Assembly: GCF_010667615.1 (NCBI RefSeq)
Contig: NZ_VYSG01000002.1
Coordinates: forward strand, 295,848 to 359,847
DNA length: 64,000 nt
DNA from: Bifidobacterium choloepi
Lineage (GTDB): Bacteria; Actinomycetota; Actinomycetes; Actinomycetales; Bifidobacteriaceae
Reading direction: 5' to 3'
Positions 27,445-36,206 of this stretch are shown here, in pieces. The notes beneath the pieces were generated by a model. That model made no database searches. It was not told the DNA's origin and worked only from the letters and a program-made list of their open reading frames with translations. A program made the position numbers and the translations under genes. Position 1 is the first letter of the stretch; every line of letters starts with the position of its first letter.

Positions 27445-28512
27445 GTGGCACAAGATTTGCACTTCGACGCCGACGAGGTGACCGCCGCGGTCGCCGAAGG
27501 CATCGAGAAAATCGGACAGGCCTCCACGATGGAGGAGCTGAAAGCCATCAAGACACAGTACGCCGGCGCCCAGTCGGCGATGACGCTGGCCAGCAAGGCC
27601 ATCGGCGGCCTCGACAAGGACCAGAAGAAGGAAGCCGGCAAGCTCATGGGCAAGCTGCGCGCCGACTTCGGCCGCGCCTACGGCGCCCGCGAAACCGAAG
27701 TCAAGGCGGCCGAGGAAGCCGCCGCGCTCGCCGCCGAAACCGTCGACATGACGCTGCCCGTCAAGCGCAAGCCTCTCGGCGCCCGCCATCCGCTGCCGAA
27801 ACTGATGGAAGACGTCGAGGACTTCTTCGTCGGCATGGGCTGGCAGATCTCCGACGGCCCCGAAGTCGAGACCGAATGGTTCGACTTCGACGCCCTCAAT
27901 TTCGGCCCCGACCACCCGGCCCGCCAGATGCAGGACACGTTCTACGTCAAGGGCAACCAGGCCAGGGACGCCGCCGGCTTCGTCGGCTCCAACATGGTCA
28001 TGCGCACGCAGACGTCGTCCGACCAGGTCCGCGCCCTCATCGGCCGCGGCGTGCCGCTGTACATCGCCTGCCCGGGCCGCGTGTTCCGCACCGACGAACT
28101 CGACGCCACCCACACGCCGGTCTTCCACCAGGTCGAGGCGCTCGCCGTCGACAGGAACCTGACGATGGCCGACCTCAAGGGCGTGCTCGACAAGCTCGCC
28201 GTCGCGATGTTCGGCCCCGAGGCCAAGACGCGCCTGCGCCCGAGCTACTTCCCGTTCACCGAGCCGAGCGCCGAGCTCGACCTGTGGTTCCCCGACAAGA
28301 AGGGCGGCGCCGGCTGGCTCGAATGGGGCGGCTGCGGCATGGTCAACCCGAACGTCCTCAAGTCCGCCGGTCTCGACCCGGAGGTCTACACCGGCTTCGC
28401 GTTCGGCGTCGGCGTGGAACGCACGCTACTGCTGCGCCACGACATCAACGACATGCACGACCTCGTCGAGGGCGACGTGCGATTCAGCGAACAGTTTGTG
28501 ATGGGGGAGTGA
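27445..28512 (+). CDS. pheS: Phenylalanyl-tRNA synthetase alpha subunit
   Basis: PheS carries the class-II aminoacylation site of the alpha2-beta2 enzyme. The 355 residues comprise an N-terminal coiled coil and then the catalytic domain: RHPLPKLMEDVEDFFVGMGW, motif 2 at PGRVFRTDELDATHTPVFHQVE, RPSYFPFTEPSAELD, and motif 3 at FAFGVGVERTLLLRHDINDMHDL. I choose the GTG at 27445, with GGAAAGG eight bases upstream. The leader region from 27321 has TTGAAA at 27349-27354 as a possible -35, but no T-box features were found. pheT follows after 7 bases. Confidence 0.96.
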   Translation: MAQDLHFDADEVTAAVAEGIEKIGQASTMEELKAIKTQYAGAQSAMTLASKAIGGLDKDQKKEAGKLMGKLRADFGRAYGARETEVKAAEEAAALAAETVDMTLPVKRKPLGARHPLPKLMEDVEDFFVGMGWQISDGPEVETEWFDFDALNFGPDHPARQMQDTFYVKGNQARDAAGFVGSNMVMRTQTSSDQVRALIGRGVPLYIACPGRVFRTDELDATHTPVFHQVEALAVDRNLTMADLKGVLDKLAVAMFGPEAKTRLRPSYFPFTEPSAELDLWFPDKKGGAGWLEWGGCGMVNPNVLKSAGLDPEVYTGFAFGVGVERTLLLRHDINDMHDLVEGDVRFSEQFVMGE

Positions 28513-28519
28513 ACCTGAC

Positions 28520-31141
28520 ATGCCAATGGTAGATATCGACTGGCTCAAGGAACACGTCACGGTCCCGGAGGGCCTGACGTACGAACAGCTGGCGGCGGAC
28601 CTCGTGCGCGTCGGCCTCGAGGAAGAGGAAATCCACGAATCCCAGGTCACCGGCCCGATCGTCGTCGGCTACGTCGTCGAGGCGACGCCGGAACCGCAGA
28701 AGAACGGCAAGACGATCAACTGGTGCAAGGTCGACGTCGGCGACGAGTACAACGACGTCGACGAGAACGGCAACAAGGTGCCCCGCGGCATCGTCTGCGG
28801 AGCCCCGAACATGGCCGCCGGCGAGAAGGTCGTCGTCACGCTGCCAGGCGCCGTGCTGCCCGGCGATTTTCGCATCGAACCGCGCAAGACCTACGGCCAC
28901 ATCTCCGAGGGCATGTGCGCGTCCGAGCGAGAGCTCGGCCTCGGCGACAGCCACGACGGCATCATCCTGCTCAGGGACTACGGCTTCACCGAGGAAGAGT
29001 ACGAGAACCTCAAGCCCGGCGACGACCTGATGCACCTGCTGCACCTCGACCAGCCCATCCTCGAGATCAACGTCACCCCGGACCGCGGCTACGCGTTCTC
29101 GTACCGCGGCGTCGGACGCGAATACCACAACTCGACCGGCGCCGAATTCCGCGACCCGGCCATCGAACTCGACGCCAGGGCGCCGCACGTCGAATCGTCC
29201 GACGGCTCCGACATCGAGATCGTCATCGACGACGACAACCCGATCCACGGCGTCGTCGGCTGCGACCGCTACTACGCCCGCGCCGTGCGCGGCTACCAGC
29301 CCGGCAGCCCGACGCCGAACTGGATGCGCCGCCGCCTGACGCGCGCCGGCATGCGCTCGCTGTCGCTGCCCGTCGACGTGACGAACTACGTCATGCTCGA
29401 CCTCGGTCAGCCGATGCACGCCTACGACCTCGACAAGGTCGCCGGCCCGATCGTCGTGCGCCGCGCCCGTCCGGGCGAGAAGCTCCAGACGCTCGACGGC
29501 AAGGACCACGACCTCGACTCCGAGGACCTGCTCATCACCGACTCGCCGAACGGCGAGCGGGGCTCGCGCATCCTCGGCATCGCCGGCGTCATGGGCGGCA
29601 TGTACGGCGAAGTGACCGCCGAGACGACGAACATCCTGCTCGAGGCCGCCCACTTCGACCCGATCACGATCGCCCGCTCGGCCCGCCGCCACAAGATCCC
29701 GTCCGAGGCGTCCCGCCGCTTCGAGCGCGGCGTCGACGACCGCCTGCAGCCGGCCGCCGCCCAGCTCGCCTGCGACCTGCTCGAGAAATACGGCGAGGCC
29801 ACGCCGTCGGACACGCCGCGCGATCTCGACAACACGGTGCTGCGCCGTCCGATCAACTTCCGCTCGAGCGAGGTCGAGCGCCTCACCGCGCTCAAGCTCG
29901 ACATCAACCAGGTCAGCGACATCCTGACCGACATCGGCTGCGAAGTCGCCGGCGGCGGCAACGGCGAGCTGTCCGTCACGCCGCCGACGTGGCGTCCGGA
30001 CCTCGACGAACCGTGCGACCTCGTCGAGGAAATCGCCCGCATTGTCGGCTACGACGAGATTCCGGTCACCGTGCCGGCCGTCCCGGTCGAGGGCCATGTC
30101 GGCCTGACCGCCGACCAGCTGCACCAGCGCCAGGTCGCCGACGAGCTCGCCGAATACGGCATGGTCGAATCGCTGAGCTACCCGTTCGTCGGCAAGGAAG
30201 ACTACAGGAACTTCCTCGAGGACGAGGAGACGATCGAGAAGGTCTCCGTCGAGATCGTCAACCCGCTGGCCGGCGACCGTCCGTTCCTTCGCCGCGACCT
30301 GATGCCGACGCTCGCCCAGACGGTCCAGCGCAACATCCACCGCGGCCTCGACGACATCAAGCTCTACGAAATCGGCCACGTCTACCTGTGGGATCCGGAC
30401 GCCCCGGCCATCCCGGCGCTGCCCGGCGGCAAGCGCCCGACCAACGACCAGCTCAGGGCCCTCGACGCCGGCCTGCCGAAGCAGCCGCTGCGCGTCGCCG
30501 GCATTCTGACCGGCCACGCGATCGACGACGGCTGGCTCGGCGACAAGCGCGCCGTCGACTGGACCGACGCCGTCGAGGCGGTCCACCGCATCGCCGACCG
30601 CCTGGGCGCCGACATCGAGCTCGTCCAGCCCCGCAACGCCGACGGCGCGATCGACGGCGACGAGATCCCGGCCAGCTGGCATCCGGGCCGCGCCGCCAAG
30701 GTGATGGCCAACGGCGTGTTCGTCGGCTGGGTGGGCGAGTTCCACCCGACCGTCAACGAGAAGCTCGGCTTCCCGAAGCACTCGGCGGCCTTCGAGCTCG
30801 ACCTCGACACGCTGTTCGGCACGCTCGACAACAAGCCGGTGCAGGCCAGGCCGATCTCGACGTTCCCGCCCGTCAAGCAGGACCTCGCCTTCACGGTCAA
30901 GGACACCGTGACGGCCGGGCAGCTGCGCGACGCCATCGAACGCGGCGCCGGCGACGACCTCGAGTCGATCGACCTGTTCGACGTCTACCACGGCGACCAG
31001 GTCGGCGAGGGCGAGAAGTCGCTCGCCTACGCGGTGACTTTCCGCTCACCGGACAAAACGCTGGACTCTTCGGATTCCGAAGCGCTGCGCAAGCGTATTG
31101 TCGAAGAAGCAGCCAAGTTGGGAGCGCAGCTGCGCGCCTGA
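28520..31141 (+). CDS. pheT: Phenylalanyl-tRNA synthetase beta subunit
   Basis: PheT is 873 residues, close to the usual size in actinobacteria. Domains in order: N-terminal B1, an EMAP/tRNA-binding OB fold (GYVVEATPEPQKNGKTINWCKVDVG, ICGAPNMAAGEKVVVTLPGA), the B3/B4 editing domain (YTRAVRG-like YARAVRGYQPGS, VDVTNYVMLDLGQPMHAYD), B5 (RSSEVERLTALKLD), a core resembling PheS, and the C-terminal ferredoxin-like anticodon domain (ISTFPPVKQDLAFTVKD). It starts at the ATG at 28520; an ATG two codons later is an alternative. It is cotranscribed with pheS. Confidence 0.96.
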   Translation: MPMVDIDWLKEHVTVPEGLTYEQLAADLVRVGLEEEEIHESQVTGPIVVGYVVEATPEPQKNGKTINWCKVDVGDEYNDVDENGNKVPRGIVCGAPNMAAGEKVVVTLPGAVLPGDFRIEPRKTYGHISEGMCASERELGLGDSHDGIILLRDYGFTEEEYENLKPGDDLMHLLHLDQPILEINVTPDRGYAFSYRGVGREYHNSTGAEFRDPAIELDARAPHVESSDGSDIEIVIDDDNPIHGVVGCDRYYARAVRGYQPGSPTPNWMRRRLTRAGMRSLSLPVDVTNYVMLDLGQPMHAYDLDKVAGPIVVRRARPGEKLQTLDGKDHDLDSEDLLITDSPNGERGSRILGIAGVMGGMYGEVTAETTNILLEAAHFDPITIARSARRHKIPSEASRRFERGVDDRLQPAAAQLACDLLEKYGEATPSDTPRDLDNTVLRRPINFRSSEVERLTALKLDINQVSDILTDIGCEVAGGGNGELSVTPPTWRPDLDEPCDLVEEIARIVGYDEIPVTVPAVPVEGHVGLTADQLHQRQVADELAEYGMVESLSYPFVGKEDYRNFLEDEETIEKVSVEIVNPLAGDRPFLRRDLMPTLAQTVQRNIHRGLDDIKLYEIGHVYLWDPDAPAIPALPGGKRPTNDQLRALDAGLPKQPLRVAGILTGHAIDDGWLGDKRAVDWTDAVEAVHRIADRLGADIELVQPRNADGAIDGDEIPASWHPGRAAKVMANGVFVGWVGEFHPTVNEKLGFPKHSAAFELDLDTLFGTLDNKPVQARPISTFPPVKQDLAFTVKDTVTAGQLRDAIERGAGDDLESIDLFDVYHGDQVGEGEKSLAYAVTFRSPDKTLDSSDSEALRKRIVEEAAKLGAQLRA

Positions 31142-31160
31142 CGCAATAGATACGGCAGTC

Positions 31161-31191
31161 CCGCCGGCCGGAACGTTGGGTTGGCCGGCGG
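31161..31191 (+). terminator. GC-rich hairpin after pheT
   Basis: Nine-base arms CCGCCGGCC and GGCCGGCGG (31161-31169, 31183-31191) with a 13-base loop lie about 20 bases after the pheT stop. A second, larger hairpin follows at 31212. Confidence 0.5.
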
Positions 31192-31211
31192 CGACATGCT
31201 GACCGATGTGG

Positions 31212-31248
31212 CGGCAGGGTACCCGGAGTAGAATCCGGATACCCTGCC
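31212..31248 (+). terminator. Second hairpin, with TAGAAT in its loop
   Basis: GGCAGGGTACCCGGA (31212-31226) pairs with 31234-31248 with one mismatch, leaving a 7-base loop. TAGAAT (31229-31234), a form of the -10 hexamer used elsewhere here, lies across the loop, 37 bases before the next ATG. The element could be the pheST terminator, the promoter and operator of the next gene, or both. GATTT follows it. Confidence 0.55.
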
Positions 31249-31271
31249 GATTTGCCAAGAAGAGGATGGAC

Positions 31272-32561
31272 ATGACCGAGCCGGACCAGCAAGCACAGAC
31301 CCCAGCCAGCGACAGCCCGTCGCCGACTCCGAACGATTCCTCCGTGCCGGCCGCCACCCAGTCGCAGGCGCCGGCCCTGGCGGACGAATCGTCCCAGCCG
31401 CACCTGTCTGCCGTCGAACTCGAGAACGAGAAGATCGTCAACGACCCGAACCGCACGTCCGTCGAGATCGACCCGTACGAGCATTACAACGGCGTCGACT
31501 ACAAGAAGGCGCCCGACTATGGTGTCTACGCGTCCGCGACGCAGATCGCCGACGCCGAGAAGCAGTCCGACGAACTCGTCGAGGAAGCCCGCAAGCACGA
31601 CGAGGACGTCCACTCCGAGGCGGCGCTCAACATTTCCGAGCGCACGTCCGAGTCCGCCGGTTCCGGCGACGACAAGCTCGCCTACGGCGCGCTGGACTCC
31701 GACTTCCCGAAGGATTACAACCCGTATATCTACGGCAAGCCGGACCCCGAACCGCAGCCGCAGGCCGCGCAGCCCGACGGCCAGCCGAACCAGGCCGGTT
31801 ACGGCCAGCAAGGCCAGCAGAACGGCTACGGCAACCAGAATGGCCAGAACGGCCAGTACGGCAACGGCCAGAACGGCTACAACGGCCAGCAGGGCCCGAA
31901 CGGCAACCAGAACGGGTACAACAACGGCGCACCCGGATGGCCGTTCTTCAACCCGTATGCCGGCTATGGCAACCAGAATGGCCAGTATGGCAACGGCCAG
32001 AATGGCCAGAACGGCTACGGCGACAACGGCCAGCAGAACGGCTACGGCAACCAGGGCAACGGCTACGGCAACCAGAATGGCCAGTATGGCAACGGCCAGA
32101 ATGGTTACGGCAATGGCCAGAACGGGCAGAACGGCTACAACGGCCAGCAGGGCCCGAACGGCCCGTACCCGTTCGGCTTCGGCATGTTCGGCCCGTATCC
32201 CAACGGCCAGATGCCGGTCACGCACGACGGCCACACGCCGAAGTACTACCACGGCATCGACGTGAACGACCCGGCGCAGAACCCGTTCTACAACCACTGG
32301 GACGCGAACTCGATCTTCGCGTTCGTGTTCGCGCTGATCATCCCGATGCCGATCGTGCCGGCGCTGTGGGCGATCTTCGGCATGTGGCGCACGAAGAAGT
32401 TCCACATGAAGGGCTTCGGCCTCGCCGTCGCCGCGCTCGTCATCAGCGTCCTGTACACGATTCTCTACTTCTGGATGATGAAGAACGGCATCAGCACGTC
32501 CGAGTTGCTCGGCGACATGCAGACATGGCTGCAACAGGAGGAAAACAGCGTCAAGGCCTAG
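31272..32561 (+). CDS. Membrane protein with a long Asn/Gly/Gln-rich repeat domain
   Basis: The 429-residue protein begins with an acidic, Ser/Pro-rich soluble part (about 1-170). Residues ~175-315 are built almost only from Gly, Asn, Gln and Tyr in degenerate units such as GYGNQNGQ and YGNGQNG, interrupted once by APGWPFFNPYAGYGN. DNA over this stretch is correspondingly repetitive. Two membrane segments near residues 345-370 and 380-405 (around AFVFALIIPMPIVPALWAIF and LAVAALVISVLYTILYFWMM) and a short tail complete it, resembling DUF4190-type membrane domains. GAGG lies before the ATG at 31272. It sits alone between pheST and the arg cluster. The low-complexity part could condense or act as a surface linker; this is speculation. 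Confidence 0.8.
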   Translation: MTEPDQQAQTPASDSPSPTPNDSSVPAATQSQAPALADESSQPHLSAVELENEKIVNDPNRTSVEIDPYEHYNGVDYKKAPDYGVYASATQIADAEKQSDELVEEARKHDEDVHSEAALNISERTSESAGSGDDKLAYGALDSDFPKDYNPYIYGKPDPEPQPQAAQPDGQPNQAGYGQQGQQNGYGNQNGQNGQYGNGQNGYNGQQGPNGNQNGYNNGAPGWPFFNPYAGYGNQNGQYGNGQNGQNGYGDNGQQNGYGNQGNGYGNQNGQYGNGQNGYGNGQNGQNGYNGQQGPNGPYPFGFGMFGPYPNGQMPVTHDGHTPKYYHGIDVNDPAQNPFYNHWDANSIFAFVFALIIPMPIVPALWAIFGMWRTKKFHMKGFGLAVAALVISVLYTILYFWMMKNGISTSELLGDMQTWLQQEENSVKA

Positions 32562-32645
32562 CGGCCGGCGGCGGCACTGGCCGCCGCTTTTTCATATCCG
32601 GCCGTCTCGCGAAATGGACCGGGCAGTCCCCGTCGGAACGGTCAT

Positions 32646-32684
32646 GATGTATAAATATGCACTGGTCTGCATAATGTGTATACT
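32646..32684 (+). promoter_or_regulatory. Two tandem ARG-box-like operators and promoter upstream of argC
   Basis: TGTATAAATATGCA (32648-32661) and TGCATAATGTGTATA (32668-32682) match the ArgR half-site pattern and have start points 20 bases apart, about two helical turns. TATACT (32679-32684) is a plausible -10 overlapping the second box, so ArgR with arginine would block transcription of the cluster. argR itself is encoded downstream. Confidence 0.75.
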
Positions 32685-32789
32685 GTGTGATAACCCACAG
32701 GCAAGCGGCCGGGCAACGCGCCGGCGGAGGCTCCGGATTCTCCGGGCGCCCGCGGTGGCGCGCAGGGCCGGGAAAGGACAGGACATCGC

Positions 32790-33911
32790 ATGAAACCGTA
32801 TACGGTAGCGGTGGCGGGAGCCACCGGATACGCCGGAGGCGAGGCGTTGCGCATCCTCGCCGCCCATCCGGCGTTCGACGTGACCTGCGTGGCCGGCCAC
32901 TCGTCGGTCGGTCACAAGCTCGGCGAGTTCATGCCGCATATTCCGCAGCTCGCCGACCTGACGCTCGTCGACACGACGCCGGAAAACCTCAACGGCCACG
33001 ATGTCATCATTCTCGCGCTGCCGCACGGCGCGTCCGGCGCGCTGGCCGCCTCGCTCGACGACAACGCCGTCGTCGTCGACCTCGGCGCCGACCACCGTCT
33101 CGAGGAACAGGCCGCCTGGGACGACTACTACGGCGGCGACTTCTATCCGCACTGGACCTACGGCATGCCGGAACTCATCGTCGGCAAGAAGGTTTCCGCC
33201 AACGATTCGTCCGATTCGTCCGCCGACCCCTATCTACGCCAGCGTGAGGCGCTCGTCGGCACGAAGCGCATCGCCGGCCCGGGCTGCAACGTCACGGCGA
33301 TCACGATGGCGTTCCAGCCGGCCATCGCCGAGGGCCTCGTCGAGCCGACGAGCATTGTCGCCGACCTCGTCGTCGGCTATTCGGGTGCCGGCAAGTCGCT
33401 CAAGCGCACGAACCTGCTCGCCGCCGAGGCGCTGAACTCCGCCGTGCCGTACGGCGTCGGCGGCACGCACCGCCACATTCCCGAGGTGCTGCAGAACTTC
33501 GCCCGTGCCGCCGGACTGCCGGCGGGGGAGGCCAGCCAGTTCAGGCTGAACTTCACGCCGATCCTCGCGCCGATGTCCCGCGGCATCCTCGCCTCGGTCA
33601 AGGCCGTCATGAGCGACAGGGCGCTCGAGATGAGCGATGCGGAGATCCGCGACGCCTACGCGAAGGCCTATGCCGACCAGTACTTCGTCGACCTGCTGCC
33701 CGAGGGCGTGCTGCCCGCCACCGAAAACGTGCTCGGCTCGAACGCCGCCCACGTCCAGGTCGTCACCGATCGCAGGAGCGGGCATCTCCAGGCGTTCGCC
33801 GCCATCGACAACCTCAACCGCGGCACCGCCGGACAGGCCGTCGAATCGCTCAACATCGCACTGGGACTGCCGGAAGACGCCGGCCTGACGAAGATTGGAG
33901 TGGCACCGTGA
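32790..33911 (+). CDS. argC: N-acetyl-gamma-glutamyl-phosphate reductase
   Basis: ArgC catalyses the NADPH-dependent third step of arginine synthesis. The 373-residue protein begins with the Rossmann motif VAVAGATGYAGGEALRIL. The catalytic Cys lies in IAGPGCNVTA. VGYSGAGKSL and the late active-site motif VPYGVGGTHRHIPEV follow. A short Ser/Asp-rich insert (SANDSSDSSADPYLRQR) precedes the catalytic Cys. AAGGACAGGA lies upstream of the ATG. Its stop overlaps the argJ GTG by four bases, indicating translational coupling. Long leader 32685-32789 may hold attenuation, but no clear terminator was seen. Confidence 0.96.
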   Translation: MKPYTVAVAGATGYAGGEALRILAAHPAFDVTCVAGHSSVGHKLGEFMPHIPQLADLTLVDTTPENLNGHDVIILALPHGASGALAASLDDNAVVVDLGADHRLEEQAAWDDYYGGDFYPHWTYGMPELIVGKKVSANDSSDSSADPYLRQREALVGTKRIAGPGCNVTAITMAFQPAIAEGLVEPTSIVADLVVGYSGAGKSLKRTNLLAAEALNSAVPYGVGGTHRHIPEVLQNFARAAGLPAGEASQFRLNFTPILAPMSRGILASVKAVMSDRALEMSDAEIRDAYAKAYADQYFVDLLPEGVLPATENVLGSNAAHVQVVTDRRSGHLQAFAAIDNLNRGTAGQAVESLNIALGLPEDAGLTKIGVAP

Positions 33912-35080
33912 CCGTCACGTTCGCACAGGGATTCGAAGCCGCCGGCGTGGAGGCCGGCATTTCCGCCGTCGAGGGCAAGAAGGACCTCGCGCTCGTCGTC
34001 AACCGCGGCCCGCTGGAAGTCGGTGCCGGCGTGTTCACGACCAACCGCTTCTGCGCCGCGCCGGTGCAGTGGAGCCGCAAGGTCGTCGCCGACGGCCGGG
34101 TCGACGCCGTCATCCTCAACTCGGGTGGCGCCAACGCCTGCACCGGGCAGGCCGGCTACGACCAGAGCGCCGCGACGGCCGCGAAGGTCGCCGAGCTGCT
34201 CGGTACCGACCCCGACAGGATCGCCGTCTGCTCGACCGGCCTGATCGGCGAGCTGCTGCCGCTCGACAAGGTTCTCGCCGGCGCCGAGGCCGCCTACGCG
34301 AAGATTGCCGCCGACGAGGACGCCGGCCAGGACGCCGCCCACGCCATCATGACGACCGACACCAGGCCGAAGACCGTCGAGCGCGAGAGCGAGGCCGGCT
34401 TCCGCGTCGGCGGCATGGTCAAGGGTTCGGGCATGATCGCCCCGCAGCTGGCGACGATGCTGTGCGTGATCACCACCGACGCCGTCGTCACGGCCGGCCA
34501 GTGCCAGGCCGCACTGGCCCGGGGCGTCGACGTCACGTTCAACCGCATCGACGTCGACGGCTGCATGTCGACGAACGACACCGTGCTGCTGCTCGCCTCC
34601 GGCGCCTCTGGCGTGGAACCGGACCCGGACGAGTTCAACGCGATGGTCGCCGACTGCTGCGCCTCGCTGAGCCGGCAGATCGTCGGCGACGGCGAAGGCT
34701 CCAGCCATACCATCAGGATCACCGTGTCCGGCGCCGTGTCCGTCGATGCCGCGCTGGCCTGCGGCAGAGCCGTCGCCTCCTCGAACCTGCTCAAGTGCGC
34801 GATCTCGGGCAACGACCCGAACTGGGGACGAATCGTCTCGTCGCTGGGCATCGTGCCCGCCGACGTCGCGCCGTACGATCCGGACGACGTGACCGTCGAC
34901 GTCAACGGCGTGCGCATCTGCGACGGCGGCAAGCCGGGCGTCGACCGCTCCGAAGTCGACATGACGCCGCGGGAAATCGACATCGACATCGACCTGAACG
35001 CCGGCGAGGCCGAAGCGACGGTCTGGACCGACGACCTGACGCACGAATACGTCCATATCAACGCCGACTACGAAAGCTGA
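33908..35080 (+). CDS. argJ: Glutamate N-acetyltransferase / N-acetylglutamate synthase
   Basis: ArgJ transfers the acetyl group from N-acetylornithine to glutamate, making the pathway cyclic; bifunctional forms also use acetyl-CoA. The 390-residue proenzyme shows KDLALVVNRGP, NSGGANACTG and the self-cleavage site PQLATML, where Thr183 becomes the nucleophile of the beta chain. NDPNWGRIVSSLG lies near the C-terminus. The GTG start overlaps argC. Monofunctional versus bifunctional activity cannot be told from the sequence. A hairpin (GAGCGCCG 35091-35098 with CGGCGCTC 35115-35122) follows. Confidence 0.96.
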   Translation: MTVTFAQGFEAAGVEAGISAVEGKKDLALVVNRGPLEVGAGVFTTNRFCAAPVQWSRKVVADGRVDAVILNSGGANACTGQAGYDQSAATAAKVAELLGTDPDRIAVCSTGLIGELLPLDKVLAGAEAAYAKIAADEDAGQDAAHAIMTTDTRPKTVERESEAGFRVGGMVKGSGMIAPQLATMLCVITTDAVVTAGQCQAALARGVDVTFNRIDVDGCMSTNDTVLLLASGASGVEPDPDEFNAMVADCCASLSRQIVGDGEGSSHTIRITVSGAVSVDAALACGRAVASSNLLKCAISGNDPNWGRIVSSLGIVPADVAPYDPDDVTVDVNGVRICDGGKPGVDRSEVDMTPREIDIDIDLNAGEAEATVWTDDLTHEYVHINADYES

Positions 35081-35183
35081 CGGCGGTCCAGAGCGCCGCG
35101 GGCCGACATGCCCCCGGCGCTCCATGATGGAAGGAGTAGGCTGGGGCGCGACAGATGCGGCCAGCCAGTGAAAGGGGAGGAAG

Positions 35184-36143
35184 TTGGCACCACAGATGCG
35201 CGGACCGGGATACCATCTCGACGTCCATACCGACTTGAGCGCGGACCAGAAGGCGGAGGTGCTGATCGAGGCGCTGCCATGGCTCGAGCAGTTCGCAGGA
35301 CAGCGCATTGTCGTCAAGTACGGCGGCAACGCGATGGTCGACGACCGGCTCAAGGCGTGCTTCGCCGAGGACATGGTCTTCCTGCGACAGGTCGGCATGC
35401 ATCCGGTCGTCGTGCACGGCGGCGGCCCGCAGATTTCCCACATGCTCAAGGCGCTCGGCATCCATTCCGAATTCAAGGGCGGCCTGCGCGTGACCACGCC
35501 GGAGGCGATGGACGTCGTGCGCATGGTGCTGACCGGCAAGGTCTCCCGCGAGCTGGTGGGCCTCATCAATTCGCACGGCCCGCTCGCCGTCGGCCTGTCC
35601 GGCGAGGATGGCGCGCTGTTCTCCGCCGTGCAGCGCAAGCCGGTCATCGACGGCAAGCCGACCGACATCGGCCTCGTCGGCGACGTCGTCTCCGTCGACG
35701 CCTCGGCCGTCGAGGACCTCATCAACGCCGGCCGCATCCCCGTCGTCTCGTCGGTGGCGCCGAACGAGGACGACGCGACCGAGGTGCTCAACGTCAACGC
35801 CGACTCGGCCGCCGCGTCGCTCGCCGCGGCCCTCGGCGCGCACAAGCTCATCATCCTGACCGACGTCGAGGGCGTCTACGCCGACTGGCCGGACAAGAGC
35901 TCGCTGATCAGCCAGATCGGCGTCGACGACCTGCGCGAGATGCTGCCGTATCTCGAGACCGGCATGCGCCCGAAGATGGAGGCGTGCGTGCGCGCCATCG
36001 ACGGCGGCGTGCGCCAGGCCCACATCATCGACGGTCGCAAGCCGCACTCCATCCTCAACGAGATCTTCACGACCGGCGGCATCGGCACGATGATCGTGCC
36101 GGGCGAGGGCGTCGAGATGCGCAACCAGCACCTCGTCGACTAG
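35184..36143 (+). CDS. argB: Acetylglutamate kinase
   Basis: ArgB phosphorylates N-acetylglutamate. The 319-residue protein has the amino-acid kinase fold: [12 protein letters not shown] at the phosphate loop, [11 protein letters not shown] for the substrate, and [19 protein letters not shown]. The N-terminal helix ([17 protein letters not shown]) is the extension linked to arginine feedback inhibition in hexameric enzymes. The start is either TTG at 35184 (AAAGGGGAGG just upstream) or ATG at 35196, which is rather far from that site; I take TTG. The ~100-base gap after argJ contains a hairpin and TAGGCT at 35137-35142, possibly an internal promoter. Confidence 0.94.
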   Translation: MAPQMRGPGYHLDVHTDLSADQKAEVLIEALPWLEQFAGQRIVVKYGGNAMVDDRLKACFAEDMVFLRQVGMHPVVVHGGGPQISHMLKALGIHSEFKGGLRVTTPEAMDVVRMVLTGKVSRELVGLINSHGPLAVGLSGEDGALFSAVQRKPVIDGKPTDIGLVGDVVSVDASAVEDLINAGRIPVVSSVAPNEDDATEVLNVNADSAAASLAAALGAHKLIILTDVEGVYADWPDKSSLISQIGVDDLREMLPYLETGMRPKMEACVRAIDGGVRQAHIIDGRKPHSILNEIFTTGGIGTMIVPGEGVEMRNQHLVD

Positions 36144-36206
36144 CCGGTCGGCCAACGACACCAACCAGCAGGACAATCTGGACAACACAAGCGAAAGCGG
36201 GGCCAC

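Noticed and set aside
28484..30991. An 835-codon minus-strand frame opposite pheT
   Set aside because: pheT is unambiguous on the plus strand; the antisense translation has no family features.
31797..32150. CRISPR-like periodic repeat
   Set aside because: The repeats are in frame, short and degenerate, encode Asn/Gly/Gln units within a protein, and lack constant spacers.
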